A DNA stretch of 28,683 bases from DAOQTX01 sp035340715 (GCA_035340715.1 DAOQTX010000039.1:1-28683); one strand, 5' to 3'. Positions 15,621 to 23,404 are shown, numbered from the stretch's first letter. Notes: a model not told the origin generated them from the letters alone. Program-made: numbers and translations.

Positions 15621-16232
15621 ATGGAAATTGTCTTATACTTTTTACTAGCTACCTTTCTTAGTTTTATAGGCAGTCTGCAACCCGGGCCTGTAAATCTATT
15701 TGTGTTGCGTAAATCAATGCAACGGCATTCTTACTGGAGTGCTGCAATCGGTGGATCAATCCCGGAAATTCTTTATTGTGGATTGGCAGTATGGTTTTCA
15801 TCTCTTATAGAATTTATTCCACTTCAATCACTGAGAATTTTTCTCATTATATTTTTTGTAGTTACTGCGTTTTATCTTTTAAAAGTAGAATCATCTCAAA
15901 TGGACATGAATGATGATTCAAGCGATAAAAAACACAAGCTCTTTTTTCAGTCATTTGTTTTAGCAATATTCAATCCGTTACTCCTGGTTTATTGGATTAG
16001 CATGCTTTCTTATGTAAATCTTTATTCCCTTTCACCCGTAGGTAATATTTCAAATGAGTGCTCTTTTATCTTAGGCACAGCATTTGGAGCCTTTCTACTG
16101 CTCATTTGTATAGGTCATTTCGCTAAGAAGATACAAAAGCGATTTTCACTTCACAGCAAACGAATAAATTCTTTTATTGCGATTGTATTTATTCTTCTTG
16201 CCTTCAAAGAACTGGTTACTCTTATAAAGTAG
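15621..16232 (+). CDS. LysE-type amino-acid/metabolite exporter
   Basis: A 203-residue inner-membrane protein with about six hydrophobic segments. It shows the LysE/RhtB family landmarks: the N-terminal G-S-L-Q-P-G-P-V-N-L-F-V-L-R-K-S motif (about residues 17-32), F-N-P-L-L-L-V-Y-W (about 119-127) and the G-T-A-F-G-A-F-L-L-L segment near 150. LysE-family proteins export amino acids and derivatives in exchange for protons. The gene begins 5 bases after the ATP-grasp stop and is the last of the compact 12962-16232 run. This suggests it exports the product of that pathway or relieves build-up of a substrate. Substrate identity cannot be read from sequence. Confidence 0.85.
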   Translation: MEIVLYFLLATFLSFIGSLQPGPVNLFVLRKSMQRHSYWSAAIGGSIPEILYCGLAVWFSSLIEFIPLQSLRIFLIIFFVVTAFYLLKVESSQMDMNDDSSDKKHKLFFQSFVLAIFNPLLLVYWISMLSYVNLYSLSPVGNISNECSFILGTAFGAFLLLICIGHFAKKIQKRFSLHSKRINSFIAIVFILLAFKELVTLIK

Positions 16233-16358
16233 TAAGTTTAAAATTGGATTAATTAACAATTGTTGATGAATTTATTTGCTACATCTTTTGCTTTTTATGG
16301 ATTAACAGAGTACTTTGCTTAGAGTTCTATAATTAAATTAACCTTAATACACACAATC

Positions 16359-17717
16359 ATGAAAAAAATTATTGCCTCAGCATTGATGCTGACCTTACCA
16401 TTTTTAGTAGAAGCTCAAAACACTTTCCCAGCCAATGGTAGTGTTGGAATTGGAACAACCACACCAAGTGCAGAAGCTATTCTTGAAATTAGTTCGACCA
16501 CACAAGGAGTTTATTTTCCTCGTATGACTCAAGCACAAAGAAATGCCATTGTAAATCCACAATTGGGTTTAATCATTTTTCAAACGAATGGTGCAAGAGG
16601 ATTATATTTTTATAACGGCTCTGTATGGGCACAGGTAACGAAAAATGCCTGGCAATTGGTGGGCAATAGCGGATTGAATATGACGGATCATTTTATCGGC
16701 ACCAAGGATAATATGGGTGTTGCATTTCGAACCAACAATATAGAACGCATGCGTATGACCGATGCCGGTAGAATTGGTATTGGCACTTCTAGTCCACTGT
16801 TTACATTACATGTTGAATCTTCTACTGAATTAAGAAGTGGATACTTCTACAATACAACAAATTCTGCTGCACCAACATTTGGTCTTTATGCCGGTGCTTT
16901 TGGTACAGGAGCGGGTGATAAACGTGGTGGATCATTCGATGCAAGTGGCGGAACAGGTATTAATATTGGCGTAAGAGGATTTGCTTCAGGTGGCAGTCAG
17001 AATTTTGGAGGTTACTTTATTGGCGATGGATATTTCTCAAATAATTTAGGTGTAGGTACAGCCTCTCCTTCTTCAAGAATATCAGTAAGTGGAGACGCAG
17101 CCTCAACAGCTTCAGTTGTTGATGTTGTTACAAATTATGTAGGATCAGTTGATATAAGAGGTGTAAATTCAGTTTCAACTCCTGCCGATGGATATGGCTA
17201 TGGTGTTTACGGCACAGGAGGTTATATGGGAGTGCGTGGTACAGCTACCGCTGGAGCTTATACCGGAAGTGCGTATGGAGTATATGGATTTGCAACAGGT
17301 ACTGCTGGTACCCGATTCGGTGTTTATGGAACTGCATCTGGGGGTTCAGAAAATTGGGGGGGATATTTTCCTACCAAGTCTTACACTTCTGAGTTAAGAG
17401 TTGGAAACACCATCGGTGCAACCGGATATATTTTATGTGTGGATGGAAAAGCCATTGCTGAAGAAGTACGTGTAGAGCTCAGTGGCAGCTGGCCCGACTA
17501 TGTATTTGAAGAGAACTATGATTTGCGTTCCATCGCAGATTTGAAAGAATTTGTGAATACCAATAAGCACCTTCCCGGAATGCCAAGCGCGGCAGAAGTT
17601 GAAGACAAAGGTCATCATTTGGGAGAGGTACAACAGAAATTATTAGAAAAAATTGAAGAAATGACCTTGTATATTTTTGAGTTAGAGTCAAGAATAAAAG
17701 CACTTGAATCTAAATAA
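16359..17717 (+). CDS. Secreted surface protein with tail-fibre-like C-terminal module
   Basis: A 452-residue protein with a signal peptide ending V-E-A-Q (residue 20). Three G-V/I-G-T-x-x-P repeats follow at residues 28-36, 138-146 and 230-237 (G-S-V-G-I-G-T-T-T-P and relatives). The middle (about 170-350) is Gly/Tyr-rich with recurring G-V-Y-G and G-G-S-x-N-x-G-G-Y-F units, suggesting an elongated beta structure. The C-terminal module (about 358-452) has W-P-D-Y-V-F, K-H-L-P-G-M-P-S-A and L-G-E-V, then a coiled coil (L-L-E-K-I-E-E-M-T-L-Y-I-F-E-L-E). This block is common in Bacteroidota surface proteins and recalls trimeric tail-fibre ends. No T9SS sorting domain is present. Function is unknown; adhesion is a guess. 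Confidence 0.8.
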   Translation: MKKIIASALMLTLPFLVEAQNTFPANGSVGIGTTTPSAEAILEISSTTQGVYFPRMTQAQRNAIVNPQLGLIIFQTNGARGLYFYNGSVWAQVTKNAWQLVGNSGLNMTDHFIGTKDNMGVAFRTNNIERMRMTDAGRIGIGTSSPLFTLHVESSTELRSGYFYNTTNSAAPTFGLYAGAFGTGAGDKRGGSFDASGGTGINIGVRGFASGGSQNFGGYFIGDGYFSNNLGVGTASPSSRISVSGDAASTASVVDVVTNYVGSVDIRGVNSVSTPADGYGYGVYGTGGYMGVRGTATAGAYTGSAYGVYGFATGTAGTRFGVYGTASGGSENWGGYFPTKSYTSELRVGNTIGATGYILCVDGKAIAEEVRVELSGSWPDYVFEENYDLRSIADLKEFVNTNKHLPGMPSAAEVEDKGHHLGEVQQKLLEKIEEMTLYIFELESRIKALESK

Positions 17718-17765
17718 TCGAATGAGATTTTTCATTCTATTTCTAATTGTTAAAAATATACCATT

Positions 17766-19556
17766 ATGCATTATCAAATAGTAAAAAATAAAAGACACAG
17801 GTTCTTCATTGGCCTGTTGTGCCTTATGGGTGTACTATGGTCGGCTCCGGCATCTAGTTCCGGTGTCATTACCTATGTTAGCAACCCTATTTTGAGTGAG
17901 CAACAACAACATTATGCTCAGGTACAAATCAATGATAAATACACTACAAACCATTGGTTTATAAAAATCAATCCTTCGGTTCTTTATGCCGGACAATTAA
18001 TATTCAATTTACCCAATAATCATTTATTAATTGCTCAGCGTCAAAGCATGGAGAAAGGTTATGGCGGAACAGAAAGTTGGATTGGTAAAGCAAGCAACAT
18101 ACATGGCGAGGCATTGCTAACCGGTAGAGAAAATATGTTAACAGCAAAAATCGCTTCGACCAAATTCACTTACATGATTTATCCTTTAGGCGATGACCTA
18201 CACATTTTAACCCAGTTAAATAGTGAAGCCTATCCCAACGATGAAACTGAAAGCGGATATAAAGACATGCTGGAAAGAGGTAAAAATCCTTCTGAGCCGC
18301 GTTGGGTTGATCCTGAAACAGGAATACACATGAATGAAAGGGCAGCCGGAGATTGTAAAGTGCGAGCCATTGTCATTTATACCGATGACGTTGCCGCTGC
18401 ACTTGCTGATCCATTATCTTTTGTTAAGTTATGTATCGATGCCAACAATACTGCTTTCACCAATAGCTTAGTAAATTTTCAGATTGAATTGGCATGCGCC
18501 AAAGAATTAAGTTATGCTGAAACAGGAAATAGTACTACCGACAAAACCAATTTTAGAAATACCGGTGATGGCATCTTAGACGATGTGCACTCATGGAGAA
18601 CGGCTTATGATGCAGATCTTTGTCACTTGCTTGTAAATAGCTTAAGCAATGGTTGTGGAGAAGCTTGGAATGTATCTGTTGCTGTATTTGCCGATGCATT
18701 TTGTGTAACGGATCGAGGATGCGCGGTAGGTAATAACACATTCCCTCATGAGTTTGGACATCTGTATGGAGCTCGACACGACCCATACGCAGACAATACC
18801 AACACACCTTATGCCTATGGACATGGCTATGCCTATGTGGCTGGACAATGGAGAACCGTTATGGCGTATAATGATGTTTGTGTGGCCAATGGAACAAGTT
18901 GCACGAGATTGTCCTATTTTTCAAATCCCGCTGTAACTTATTTAGGTAATGCTATGGGGGTTGTTGGAACCAGCGATAATGAATCAGCACATGAAGCTTC
19001 TAGAACTTCAATAGCCAATCTGGAAGCTACGATTACAAACAAATTTTTTTCATCAACCTATACACATAATGCTTATGAATATGGAGATATGATAGCAACA
19101 ACCTCTATCACCAATAACACTACATATGTAATGAACACTAATTCTGAAGTGTATTGGCGTGCCAATAATTATCATGTATTGAAACCTGGATTTTGGGCTA
19201 AAAGCGGAAGTAAATTTCAAACACAATTTGATAATTGTACACCTTTAGCGGCTCCTCCGGGTGGTCAAGAAGCTAAACTCGATACTGAAAAAAGTAGTTT
19301 GATTAGCTTAAGTGCATCTCCTAATCCTTTCAATCATTCATTGAGTTTTAACATTCATTTGAGTCATGCCGATTATTATTCTATTAAACTGTATGACATG
19401 CAAGGACGTGAGTTGCAATTTGTTTATGACGGTAACTTGGCCGAAGGACAATATAAATTTGATATTCATACCGAAAATTTGAATGCAGGTATTTATCAAT
19501 TTATTGTTCGTAGTGGATCTGAAATACAGTCATTAAGAGTGATAAAATCAGAATAA
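17766..19556 (+). CDS. T9SS-secreted metzincin metallopeptidase
   Basis: A 596-residue exported protease. The signal peptide spans about residues 1-32. A propeptide-like region runs to about 185, followed by a reprolysin-like catalytic domain. The zinc motif H-E-F-G-H-L-Y-G-A-R-H-D at 328-339 matches HExxHxxGxxHD, and the Met-turn T-V-M-A-Y-N is at 364-369; both together define metzincins. Several cysteines (225, 244, 286, 297, 313, 319) could form disulfides. After it comes a 3-coathanger-stack-like segment (about 435-490, L-K-P-G-F-W-A-K-S-G-S-K-F). The last 80 residues are a T9SS type A sorting domain (S-P-N-P-F, Y-D-M-Q-G-R, L-N-A-G-I-Y, I-K-S-E). It is thus secreted or surface-attached. 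It follows the surface-protein gene by 48 bases and is closed by the terminator at 19587-19612. Confidence 0.92.
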   Translation: MHYQIVKNKRHRFFIGLLCLMGVLWSAPASSSGVITYVSNPILSEQQQHYAQVQINDKYTTNHWFIKINPSVLYAGQLIFNLPNNHLLIAQRQSMEKGYGGTESWIGKASNIHGEALLTGRENMLTAKIASTKFTYMIYPLGDDLHILTQLNSEAYPNDETESGYKDMLERGKNPSEPRWVDPETGIHMNERAAGDCKVRAIVIYTDDVAAALADPLSFVKLCIDANNTAFTNSLVNFQIELACAKELSYAETGNSTTDKTNFRNTGDGILDDVHSWRTAYDADLCHLLVNSLSNGCGEAWNVSVAVFADAFCVTDRGCAVGNNTFPHEFGHLYGARHDPYADNTNTPYAYGHGYAYVAGQWRTVMAYNDVCVANGTSCTRLSYFSNPAVTYLGNAMGVVGTSDNESAHEASRTSIANLEATITNKFFSSTYTHNAYEYGDMIATTSITNNTTYVMNTNSEVYWRANNYHVLKPGFWAKSGSKFQTQFDNCTPLAAPPGGQEAKLDTEKSSLISLSASPNPFNHSLSFNIHLSHADYYSIKLYDMQGRELQFVYDGNLAEGQYKFDIHTENLNAGIYQFIVRSGSEIQSLRVIKSE

Positions 19557-19586
19557 AATTACAACAACATTTATTTTGTAAAAAAG

Positions 19587-19612
19587 ATGCTCGGTTAATC
19601 CGGGCATTTTTT
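19587..19612 (+). terminator. Rho-independent terminator after the metallopeptidase
   Basis: ATGCTCGG (19587-19594) pairs with CCGGGCAT (19600-19607), with one G-T(U) wobble, around a 5-base loop and is followed by a T run to 19612. It separates the protease from thrS. Confidence 0.85.
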
Positions 19613-19645
19613 ATGCTGTTAATATCATGGTATAACTTAATCAAA

Positions 19646-19680
19646 TTGGGTCGTTCATCGATTCAATTTTTATATTTTTG
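19646..19680 (+). promoter_or_regulatory. Putative promoter of thrS-infC-rpmI-rplT
   Basis: TTG at 19646-19648 stands 24 bases before TATTTTTG (19673-19680), a full match to TAnnTTTG; the spacing is slightly long. The leader to the thrS ATG (19720) would be about 33 bases. I see no T-box or obvious attenuator in it. Confidence 0.5.
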
Positions 19681-19719
19681 CACCTGAACTAAAACGCCCC
19701 TTTGTATGGGTGATACATT

Positions 19720-21678
19720 ATGATTGAAATAACATTAAAAGACGGATCGAAACGCAGTATTGAAAAAGGATGCAGCGCATTCAAAGTAGCACAAAGTATT
19801 TCTGAAGGTTTAGCCCGAAATGTATTGGCCGCCCGCATCAATGGTGTGGTATGCGATGCTTCTACTGAAATTCATGAAAACTCAAGTCTTGAACTCCTTA
19901 CCTGGAACGATAACGATGGCAAAGCAACCCTATGGCACTCCAGTGCACACCTCATGGCCGAAGCACTCGAAGCTTTATATCCCGGAATAAAATTCGGTAT
20001 TGGGCCTCCCATTGAAAATGGATTCTACTATGATGTCGATTTGAACGGACACAGTCTTTCTTCAGACGATTTTCCTAAAATAGAATCAAAGATGAAAGAA
20101 TTGGCTAAAGCTGCTAATTCATTTGAACGCAAAGCGGTAACCAAAAAAGAAGCCATCGATTACTTTACTCAAAAGGATGATCCGTATAAACTCGACTTGC
20201 TGGCCGATTTGGAAGACGGAACCATTAGCTTTTATACACAAGGAAATTTTACCGACTTGTGTCGGGGCCCACATATACCGGATACTTCTTTCATAAAATC
20301 AATCAAGCTATTGAATATTGCCGGAGCTTATTGGAGAGGAGATGAAAGTAAAAAACAACTAACCCGAATTTATGGAATCACATTCCCCAAGCAAAAAGAA
20401 TTGGATGAATACCTTCATATGCTGGAAGAAGCTAAAAAGCGCGATCACCGGAAGCTGGGAAAAGAACTGGAGTTATTTACTTTTTCTGAAAAAGTTGGAA
20501 TGGGATTACCGCTTTGGTTGCCCAAAGGTGCTGCCCTGAGAGGAAAGTTGGAGGACTTTCTTAAAAAAGAACAAATGAAAGCCGGTTATGTACCCGTTAT
20601 CAGTCCTCATATTGGCAATAAAGATTTATATGTTACCTCGGGTCACTACGAAAAATATGGAGCTGATTCTTTTCAACCCATAAAAACCCCAGCCGAAGGC
20701 GAAGAGTTTTTCTTGAAACCGATGAACTGTCCGCATCATTGTGAGATTTATAAAAGTAAACCCCGTTCCTATCGCGATTTACCCATTCGTTTTGCTGAAT
20801 TCGGAACCGTATATCGCTACGAACAGAGTGGTGAATTACATGGTTTAACACGTGTTCGAGGTTTTACTCAAGACGATGCACATTTGTTTTGCCGACCCGA
20901 TCAAGTAAAGGAAGAGTTTGTTAAAGTAATCGACCTTGTTCTATTGGTTTTCAGACTGTTAGACTTTAAAGAGTATATTGCTCAAATATCTCTAAGAGAC
21001 AAAAACGATACAGCAAAATACATAGGCTCAACCGAAAACTGGGAAAAAGCAGAAGCCGCCATTATTGAAGCCGCTAAAGAACGAGATCTGACAACTGAAA
21101 TAGTAGAAGGAGAAGCAGCATTTTATGGACCTAAACTCGACTTTATGGTCAAAGATGCTTTGGGTAGAAAATGGCAATTGGGAACCATACAGGTAGATTA
21201 TAATTTGCCTGAGCGATTTGAATTGGAATATACCGGTGCCGATAACCAAAAACACCGCCCGGTAATGATACACAGAGCACCCTTTGGATCAATGGAGCGT
21301 TTTGTGGCTGTTATGATTGAGCATTGTGCCGGAAATTTTCCACTTTGGTTAGTTCCGGATCAAATTGCTATATTAAGCATCAGCGAGAAGTTCAACGATT
21401 ATGGTAAAAAAGTTTTACAGTTGCTAAATAATTACGATATTCGCGGCTTCGTTGACGAGCGAGATGAAAAAATCGGCAAAAAAATTAGAGATGCCGAGGT
21501 CAAAAAAATACCGTACATGCTCATTTTAGGTGAAAAAGAAGCAGAAAGCGAGCAAGTTTCGGTACGAAAGCATGGTCAGGGCGATGTAGGTGTAATGTCG
21601 ATTGAGGCATTTGCCAAGCTACTGAACAGTGAAATTGAGACCGATTTTAATCGCGCATTACATCAACAGAAAGTTTAA
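19720..21678 (+). CDS. thrS: Threonyl-tRNA synthetase
   Basis: A 652-residue class II synthetase of full length that charges tRNA-Thr in the cytosol. The N-terminal TGS domain spans about 1-62. The editing domain carries H73-x3-H77 (H-S-S-A-H) and C181-x3-H185 (D-L-C-R-G-P-H), the residues that remove Ser-tRNA-Thr. The catalytic core has class II motif 2 around R-F-A-E-F-G-T-V-Y-R-Y-E (about 357-368) and the active-site zinc ligands C337 (M-N-C-P-H-H), H388 (Q-D-D-A-H) and H518 (M-I-H-R-A). Motif 3 follows at G-S-M-E-R-F. The anticodon-binding domain is C-terminal (about 545-640). It heads the conserved order thrS-infC-rpmI-rplT, with infC starting 25 bases downstream. Confidence 0.98.
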   Translation: MIEITLKDGSKRSIEKGCSAFKVAQSISEGLARNVLAARINGVVCDASTEIHENSSLELLTWNDNDGKATLWHSSAHLMAEALEALYPGIKFGIGPPIENGFYYDVDLNGHSLSSDDFPKIESKMKELAKAANSFERKAVTKKEAIDYFTQKDDPYKLDLLADLEDGTISFYTQGNFTDLCRGPHIPDTSFIKSIKLLNIAGAYWRGDESKKQLTRIYGITFPKQKELDEYLHMLEEAKKRDHRKLGKELELFTFSEKVGMGLPLWLPKGAALRGKLEDFLKKEQMKAGYVPVISPHIGNKDLYVTSGHYEKYGADSFQPIKTPAEGEEFFLKPMNCPHHCEIYKSKPRSYRDLPIRFAEFGTVYRYEQSGELHGLTRVRGFTQDDAHLFCRPDQVKEEFVKVIDLVLLVFRLLDFKEYIAQISLRDKNDTAKYIGSTENWEKAEAAIIEAAKERDLTTEIVEGEAAFYGPKLDFMVKDALGRKWQLGTIQVDYNLPERFELEYTGADNQKHRPVMIHRAPFGSMERFVAVMIEHCAGNFPLWLVPDQIAILSISEKFNDYGKKVLQLLNNYDIRGFVDERDEKIGKKIRDAEVKKIPYMLILGEKEAESEQVSVRKHGQGDVGVMSIEAFAKLLNSEIETDFNRALHQQKV

Positions 21679-21686
21679 CCATTTAT

Positions 21687-21695
21687 AAAGGAGGT
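21687..21695 (+). promoter_or_regulatory. Strong Shine-Dalgarno (AAAGGAGGT) of infC
   Basis: AAAGGAGGT is fully complementary to the usual 16S rRNA 3' end and ends 8 bases before the ATC proposed as the infC start. No other gene in this window has a comparable site. It decides the start of infC at 21704. Confidence 0.85.
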
Positions 21696-21703
21696 AATTT
21701 AAT

Positions 21704-22267
21704 ATCAGAAAACAGGAGTATAGGCCAAGAACATTTGGCGGTGCAAGGCGAAAAGAAGCCGAACATAGAATAAATCAATACATAAGAGTTCCTCAGGTAA
21801 GAGTCGTAGGACCCAATATCGACAACGACATTTACGATACGGCAAAAGCATTAGAAGTTGCTAAAGAACTCGGTCTCGATTTGGTTGAAATATCACCCGA
21901 ATCAAAACCTCCGGTTTGCAAGATATTAGATTATCAAAAGTTCTTATACGAGCGGAAAAGAAAAGAGAAAGAGATTAAAGCCAAATCGGCTAAGTCGGTT
22001 ATGAAAGAAATTCGTTTCGGACCCAATACCGATGAGCATGACTTTAATTTCAAAGTGAAACACGCAATTAAGTTTCTTGAAGAAGGAGCAAAAGTTAAAG
22101 CCTATGTTCACTTTAAGGGAAGATCAATTGTTTATAAAGAGCAAGGCGAAATAATTTTATTGCGTTTTGCCGAAGCACTTGAAGAGTTTGGTAAGGTGGA
22201 AGCCATGCCTAAATTAGAAGGGAAAAGAATGTTTTTATTTCTTGCCCCGGTATCAACAAAGAAATAA
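21704..22267 (+). CDS. infC: Translation initiation factor IF-3 with an ATC start
   Basis: IF-3 binds the 30S subunit, blocks premature 50S joining and rejects non-standard start codons. The frame has no ATG before the middle of the protein. Opening it at ATC 21704, 8 bases after AAAGGAGGT, gives 187 residues. That restores the full N-terminal domain (V-R-V-V-G-P-N-I-D-N-D at about 33-43, then A-L-E-V-A-K-E-L-G-L-D-L-V-E-I-S-P), including P-P-V-C-K-I-L-D-Y-Q-K-F. The C-terminal domain begins around K-E-I-R-F-G-P-N. Starting at the TTG at 21881 would remove most of the N-domain. Rare start codons are well known for infC (ATT in Escherichia coli), where IF-3 represses its own mRNA; the same control is inferred here. 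rpmI follows after 22 bases. Confidence 0.93.
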   Translation: MRKQEYRPRTFGGARRKEAEHRINQYIRVPQVRVVGPNIDNDIYDTAKALEVAKELGLDLVEISPESKPPVCKILDYQKFLYERKRKEKEIKAKSAKSVMKEIRFGPNTDEHDFNFKVKHAIKFLEEGAKVKAYVHFKGRSIVYKEQGEIILLRFAEALEEFGKVEAMPKLEGKRMFLFLAPVSTKK

Positions 22268-22289
22268 TAGATTTAATATAAAGTAAGAC

Positions 22290-22487
22290 ATGCCAAAAAT
22301 GAAGACCAAATCGGGAGCGAAAAAGAGATTTACGTTCACCGGATCAGGAAAAATCAAAAGAAAGCACGCGTATAAAAGCCACATTCTAACCAAGAAGGAA
22401 AAGAAGCGTAAACGCGCACTTACCGGAAGCGGATTGGTTCATAAGAGTGATCTTAACCGTGTAAAAGCAATGTTAACCGTTAGTTAA
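22290..22487 (+). CDS. rpmI: 50S ribosomal protein L35 (bL35)
   Basis: A 65-residue, very basic protein that matches bL35 over its whole length: M-P-K-M-K-T-K-S-G-A-K-K-R-F at the start, G-S-G-K-I-K-R-K-H-A-Y-K-S-H-I-L-T-K-K in the middle and an R-V-K-A-M-L-like end. It is a structural protein of the large ribosomal subunit. It lies between infC and rplT, the universal order, and its leader (taatataaagtaagac) has no Shine-Dalgarno. In Escherichia coli, rpmI translation is repressed by L20 through an upstream RNA structure. I see no such structure before rpmI here, but there is one between rpmI and rplT. Confidence 0.98.
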   Translation: MPKMKTKSGAKKRFTFTGSGKIKRKHAYKSHILTKKEKKRKRALTGSGLVHKSDLNRVKAMLTVS

Positions 22488-22498
22488 TTCATTCATCA

Positions 22499-22540
22499 GG
22501 CTGCCTGGCGCATCAAGTGTTGTAACAAACCGCCATAGCC
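22499..22540 (+). promoter_or_regulatory. Putative RNA hairpin between rpmI and rplT
   Basis: GGCT (22499-22502) pairs with AGCC (22537-22540), and GGCG (22507-22510) pairs with CGCC (22531-22534), across an asymmetric internal loop and a 20-base apical loop. This GC-rich element stands out in an AT-rich spacer of 69 bases just before rplT. A site for L20 feedback is a possible role. Confidence 0.4.
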
Positions 22541-22556
22541 ACAAACTAAATATAAA

Positions 22557-22901
22557 ATGCCACGTTCAGTAAATGCCGTTGCTTCAAGAGCACGCAGAAA
22601 AAAAATGTTCAAGCTTGCCAAAGGAAATTGGGGAGCTCGGAAAAATGTACTTACCGTTGCCAAGCACACGGTAGAAAAAGGTTTGCAATACGCCTATCGC
22701 GATCGCAGAACCAAGAAAAGAAATTTCAGAAATCTTTGGGTCATGCGTATCAATGCCGGTGCCCGCGAGCATGGTCTCTCCTACTCGCAGTTGATTGGCA
22801 AATTAAAGACTGCTCAAATAGATTTGAATAGAAAAGTATTAGCCGATTTGGCTATGAATCATCCTGCTGCTTTTAAAGCCGTGATCAATTCAGCGAAATA
22901 A
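22557..22901 (+). CDS. rplT: 50S ribosomal protein L20 (bL20)
   Basis: A 114-residue bL20 of normal length. The N-terminal RNA-threading extension is M-P-R-S-V-N-A-V-A-S-R-A-R-R-K-K, followed by L-A-K-G-N-W-G-A-R-K-N-V, Y-A-Y-R-D-R-R-T-K-K-R-N-F-R-N-L-W-V-M-R-I-N-A-G-A-R and the C-terminal globular part ending in H-P-A-A-F-K-A-V-I. It is an early 23S rRNA assembly protein and, in several bacteria, the autogenous repressor of this operon. It is preceded by a GC-rich hairpin (22499-22540) rather than directly abutting rpmI, and followed by a strong terminator 20 bases after its stop. Confidence 0.98.
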   Translation: MPRSVNAVASRARRKKMFKLAKGNWGARKNVLTVAKHTVEKGLQYAYRDRRTKKRNFRNLWVMRINAGAREHGLSYSQLIGKLKTAQIDLNRKVLADLAMNHPAAFKAVINSAK

Positions 22902-22921
22902 AAAACCGTTTTTTATAAATG

Positions 22922-22956
22922 AAAATACCTCTGTGTAATACAGAGGTATTTTTTTT
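22922..22956. terminator. Strong terminator after rplT, probably bidirectional
   Basis: AATACCTCTGT (22924-22934) pairs perfectly with ACAGAGGTATT (22940-22950) around the loop GTAAT, 11 base pairs, followed by eight or more Ts on the plus strand. On the minus strand the stem is followed by TTTTC, so it can also serve the converging AHSA1 gene that ends at 22955. Confidence 0.93.
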
Positions 22957-23404
22957 ATCCCATATCAGGAATCACAGGTTCTACCAGGCTTTTCAGTTTT
23001 TCGAGACTTTCTTGCCAACCGAGATAACACATATCCAATGGAATCAGTTCCGGAATACCTTCTTGTGTAATATGGAGTTCTGTTCCTCCACTAACGGCAT
23101 TCATTTCTACCGTGGTGATCATCTGACCGGGTAAATTCGGATCATCAAACTCATCGGTATATTTTAACATTTTCTCAGCTACAATTTCAAGATAAGTTCC
23201 ACCAAAAGAATGTTCAAAACCGGTACCGAAATTTATAAACGACATTTTATACATCCCTCCTACTTTAAAGTCCATTGCATGCACTCGACAAATAAATCCA
23301 AACGGAGCTATCCACGATTGCATTGCATCTGCATTGCTGAATGCTTTATATACTTTTTTAATATCGGCTTTTAAAACCCTATGCAGTCGAACGGTATTGC
23401 TCAT
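22955..23404 (-). CDS. SRPBCC/AHSA1-like (START-fold) domain protein
   Basis: A 149-residue protein of the activator-of-Hsp90-homologue-1-like group within the SRPBCC fold. The first strand and helix read V-R-L-H-R-V-L-K-A-D-I-K-K-V-Y-K-A-F-S-N-A-D-A-M-Q-S-W-I-A-P. M-D-F-K-V-G-G follows, then G-G-T-Y-L-E-I-V, and a C-terminal helix G-W-Q-E-S-L-E-K-L-K-S-L-V-E. Such proteins enclose a hydrophobic pocket for a small ligand. In bacteria their ligands are mostly unknown, and the Hsp90 link of the eukaryotic name should not be assumed. It stands alone on the minus strand and converges on rplT, sharing the terminator at 22922-22956. Confidence 0.88.
   Translation of the reverse strand: MSNTVRLHRVLKADIKKVYKAFSNADAMQSWIAPFGFICRVHAMDFKVGGMYKMSFINFGTGFEHSFGGTYLEIVAEKMLKYTDEFDDPNLPGQMITTVEMNAVSGGTELHITQEGIPELIPLDMCYLGWQESLEKLKSLVEPVIPDMG

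Noticed and set aside
16233..16358. TTTG-N20-TACTTTG in the gap before the surface-protein gene, considered as a promoter, and an 18-codon ORF from about 16266
   Set aside because: The -7 half needs two mismatches or a deletion against TAnnTTTG; the tiny ORF has no supporting features.
17720..17737. GAATGA/TCATTC inverted repeat after the surface-protein gene, considered as a terminator
   Set aside because: Only six AT-rich pairs and no T run follow; too weak to call.
19613..19719. T-box or threonine attenuator in the thrS leader
   Set aside because: No T-box sequence, no leader peptide with Thr codons and no second terminator hairpin are visible; the only hairpin is the terminator of the preceding gene.
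20846..20856. CACGTG-centred palindrome (AACACGTGTT) inside thrS, considered as a parS site near parAB
   Set aside because: The flanks do not match the GTTT/AAAC arms of parS beyond the CACGTG core, and the site lies in a conserved coding region.
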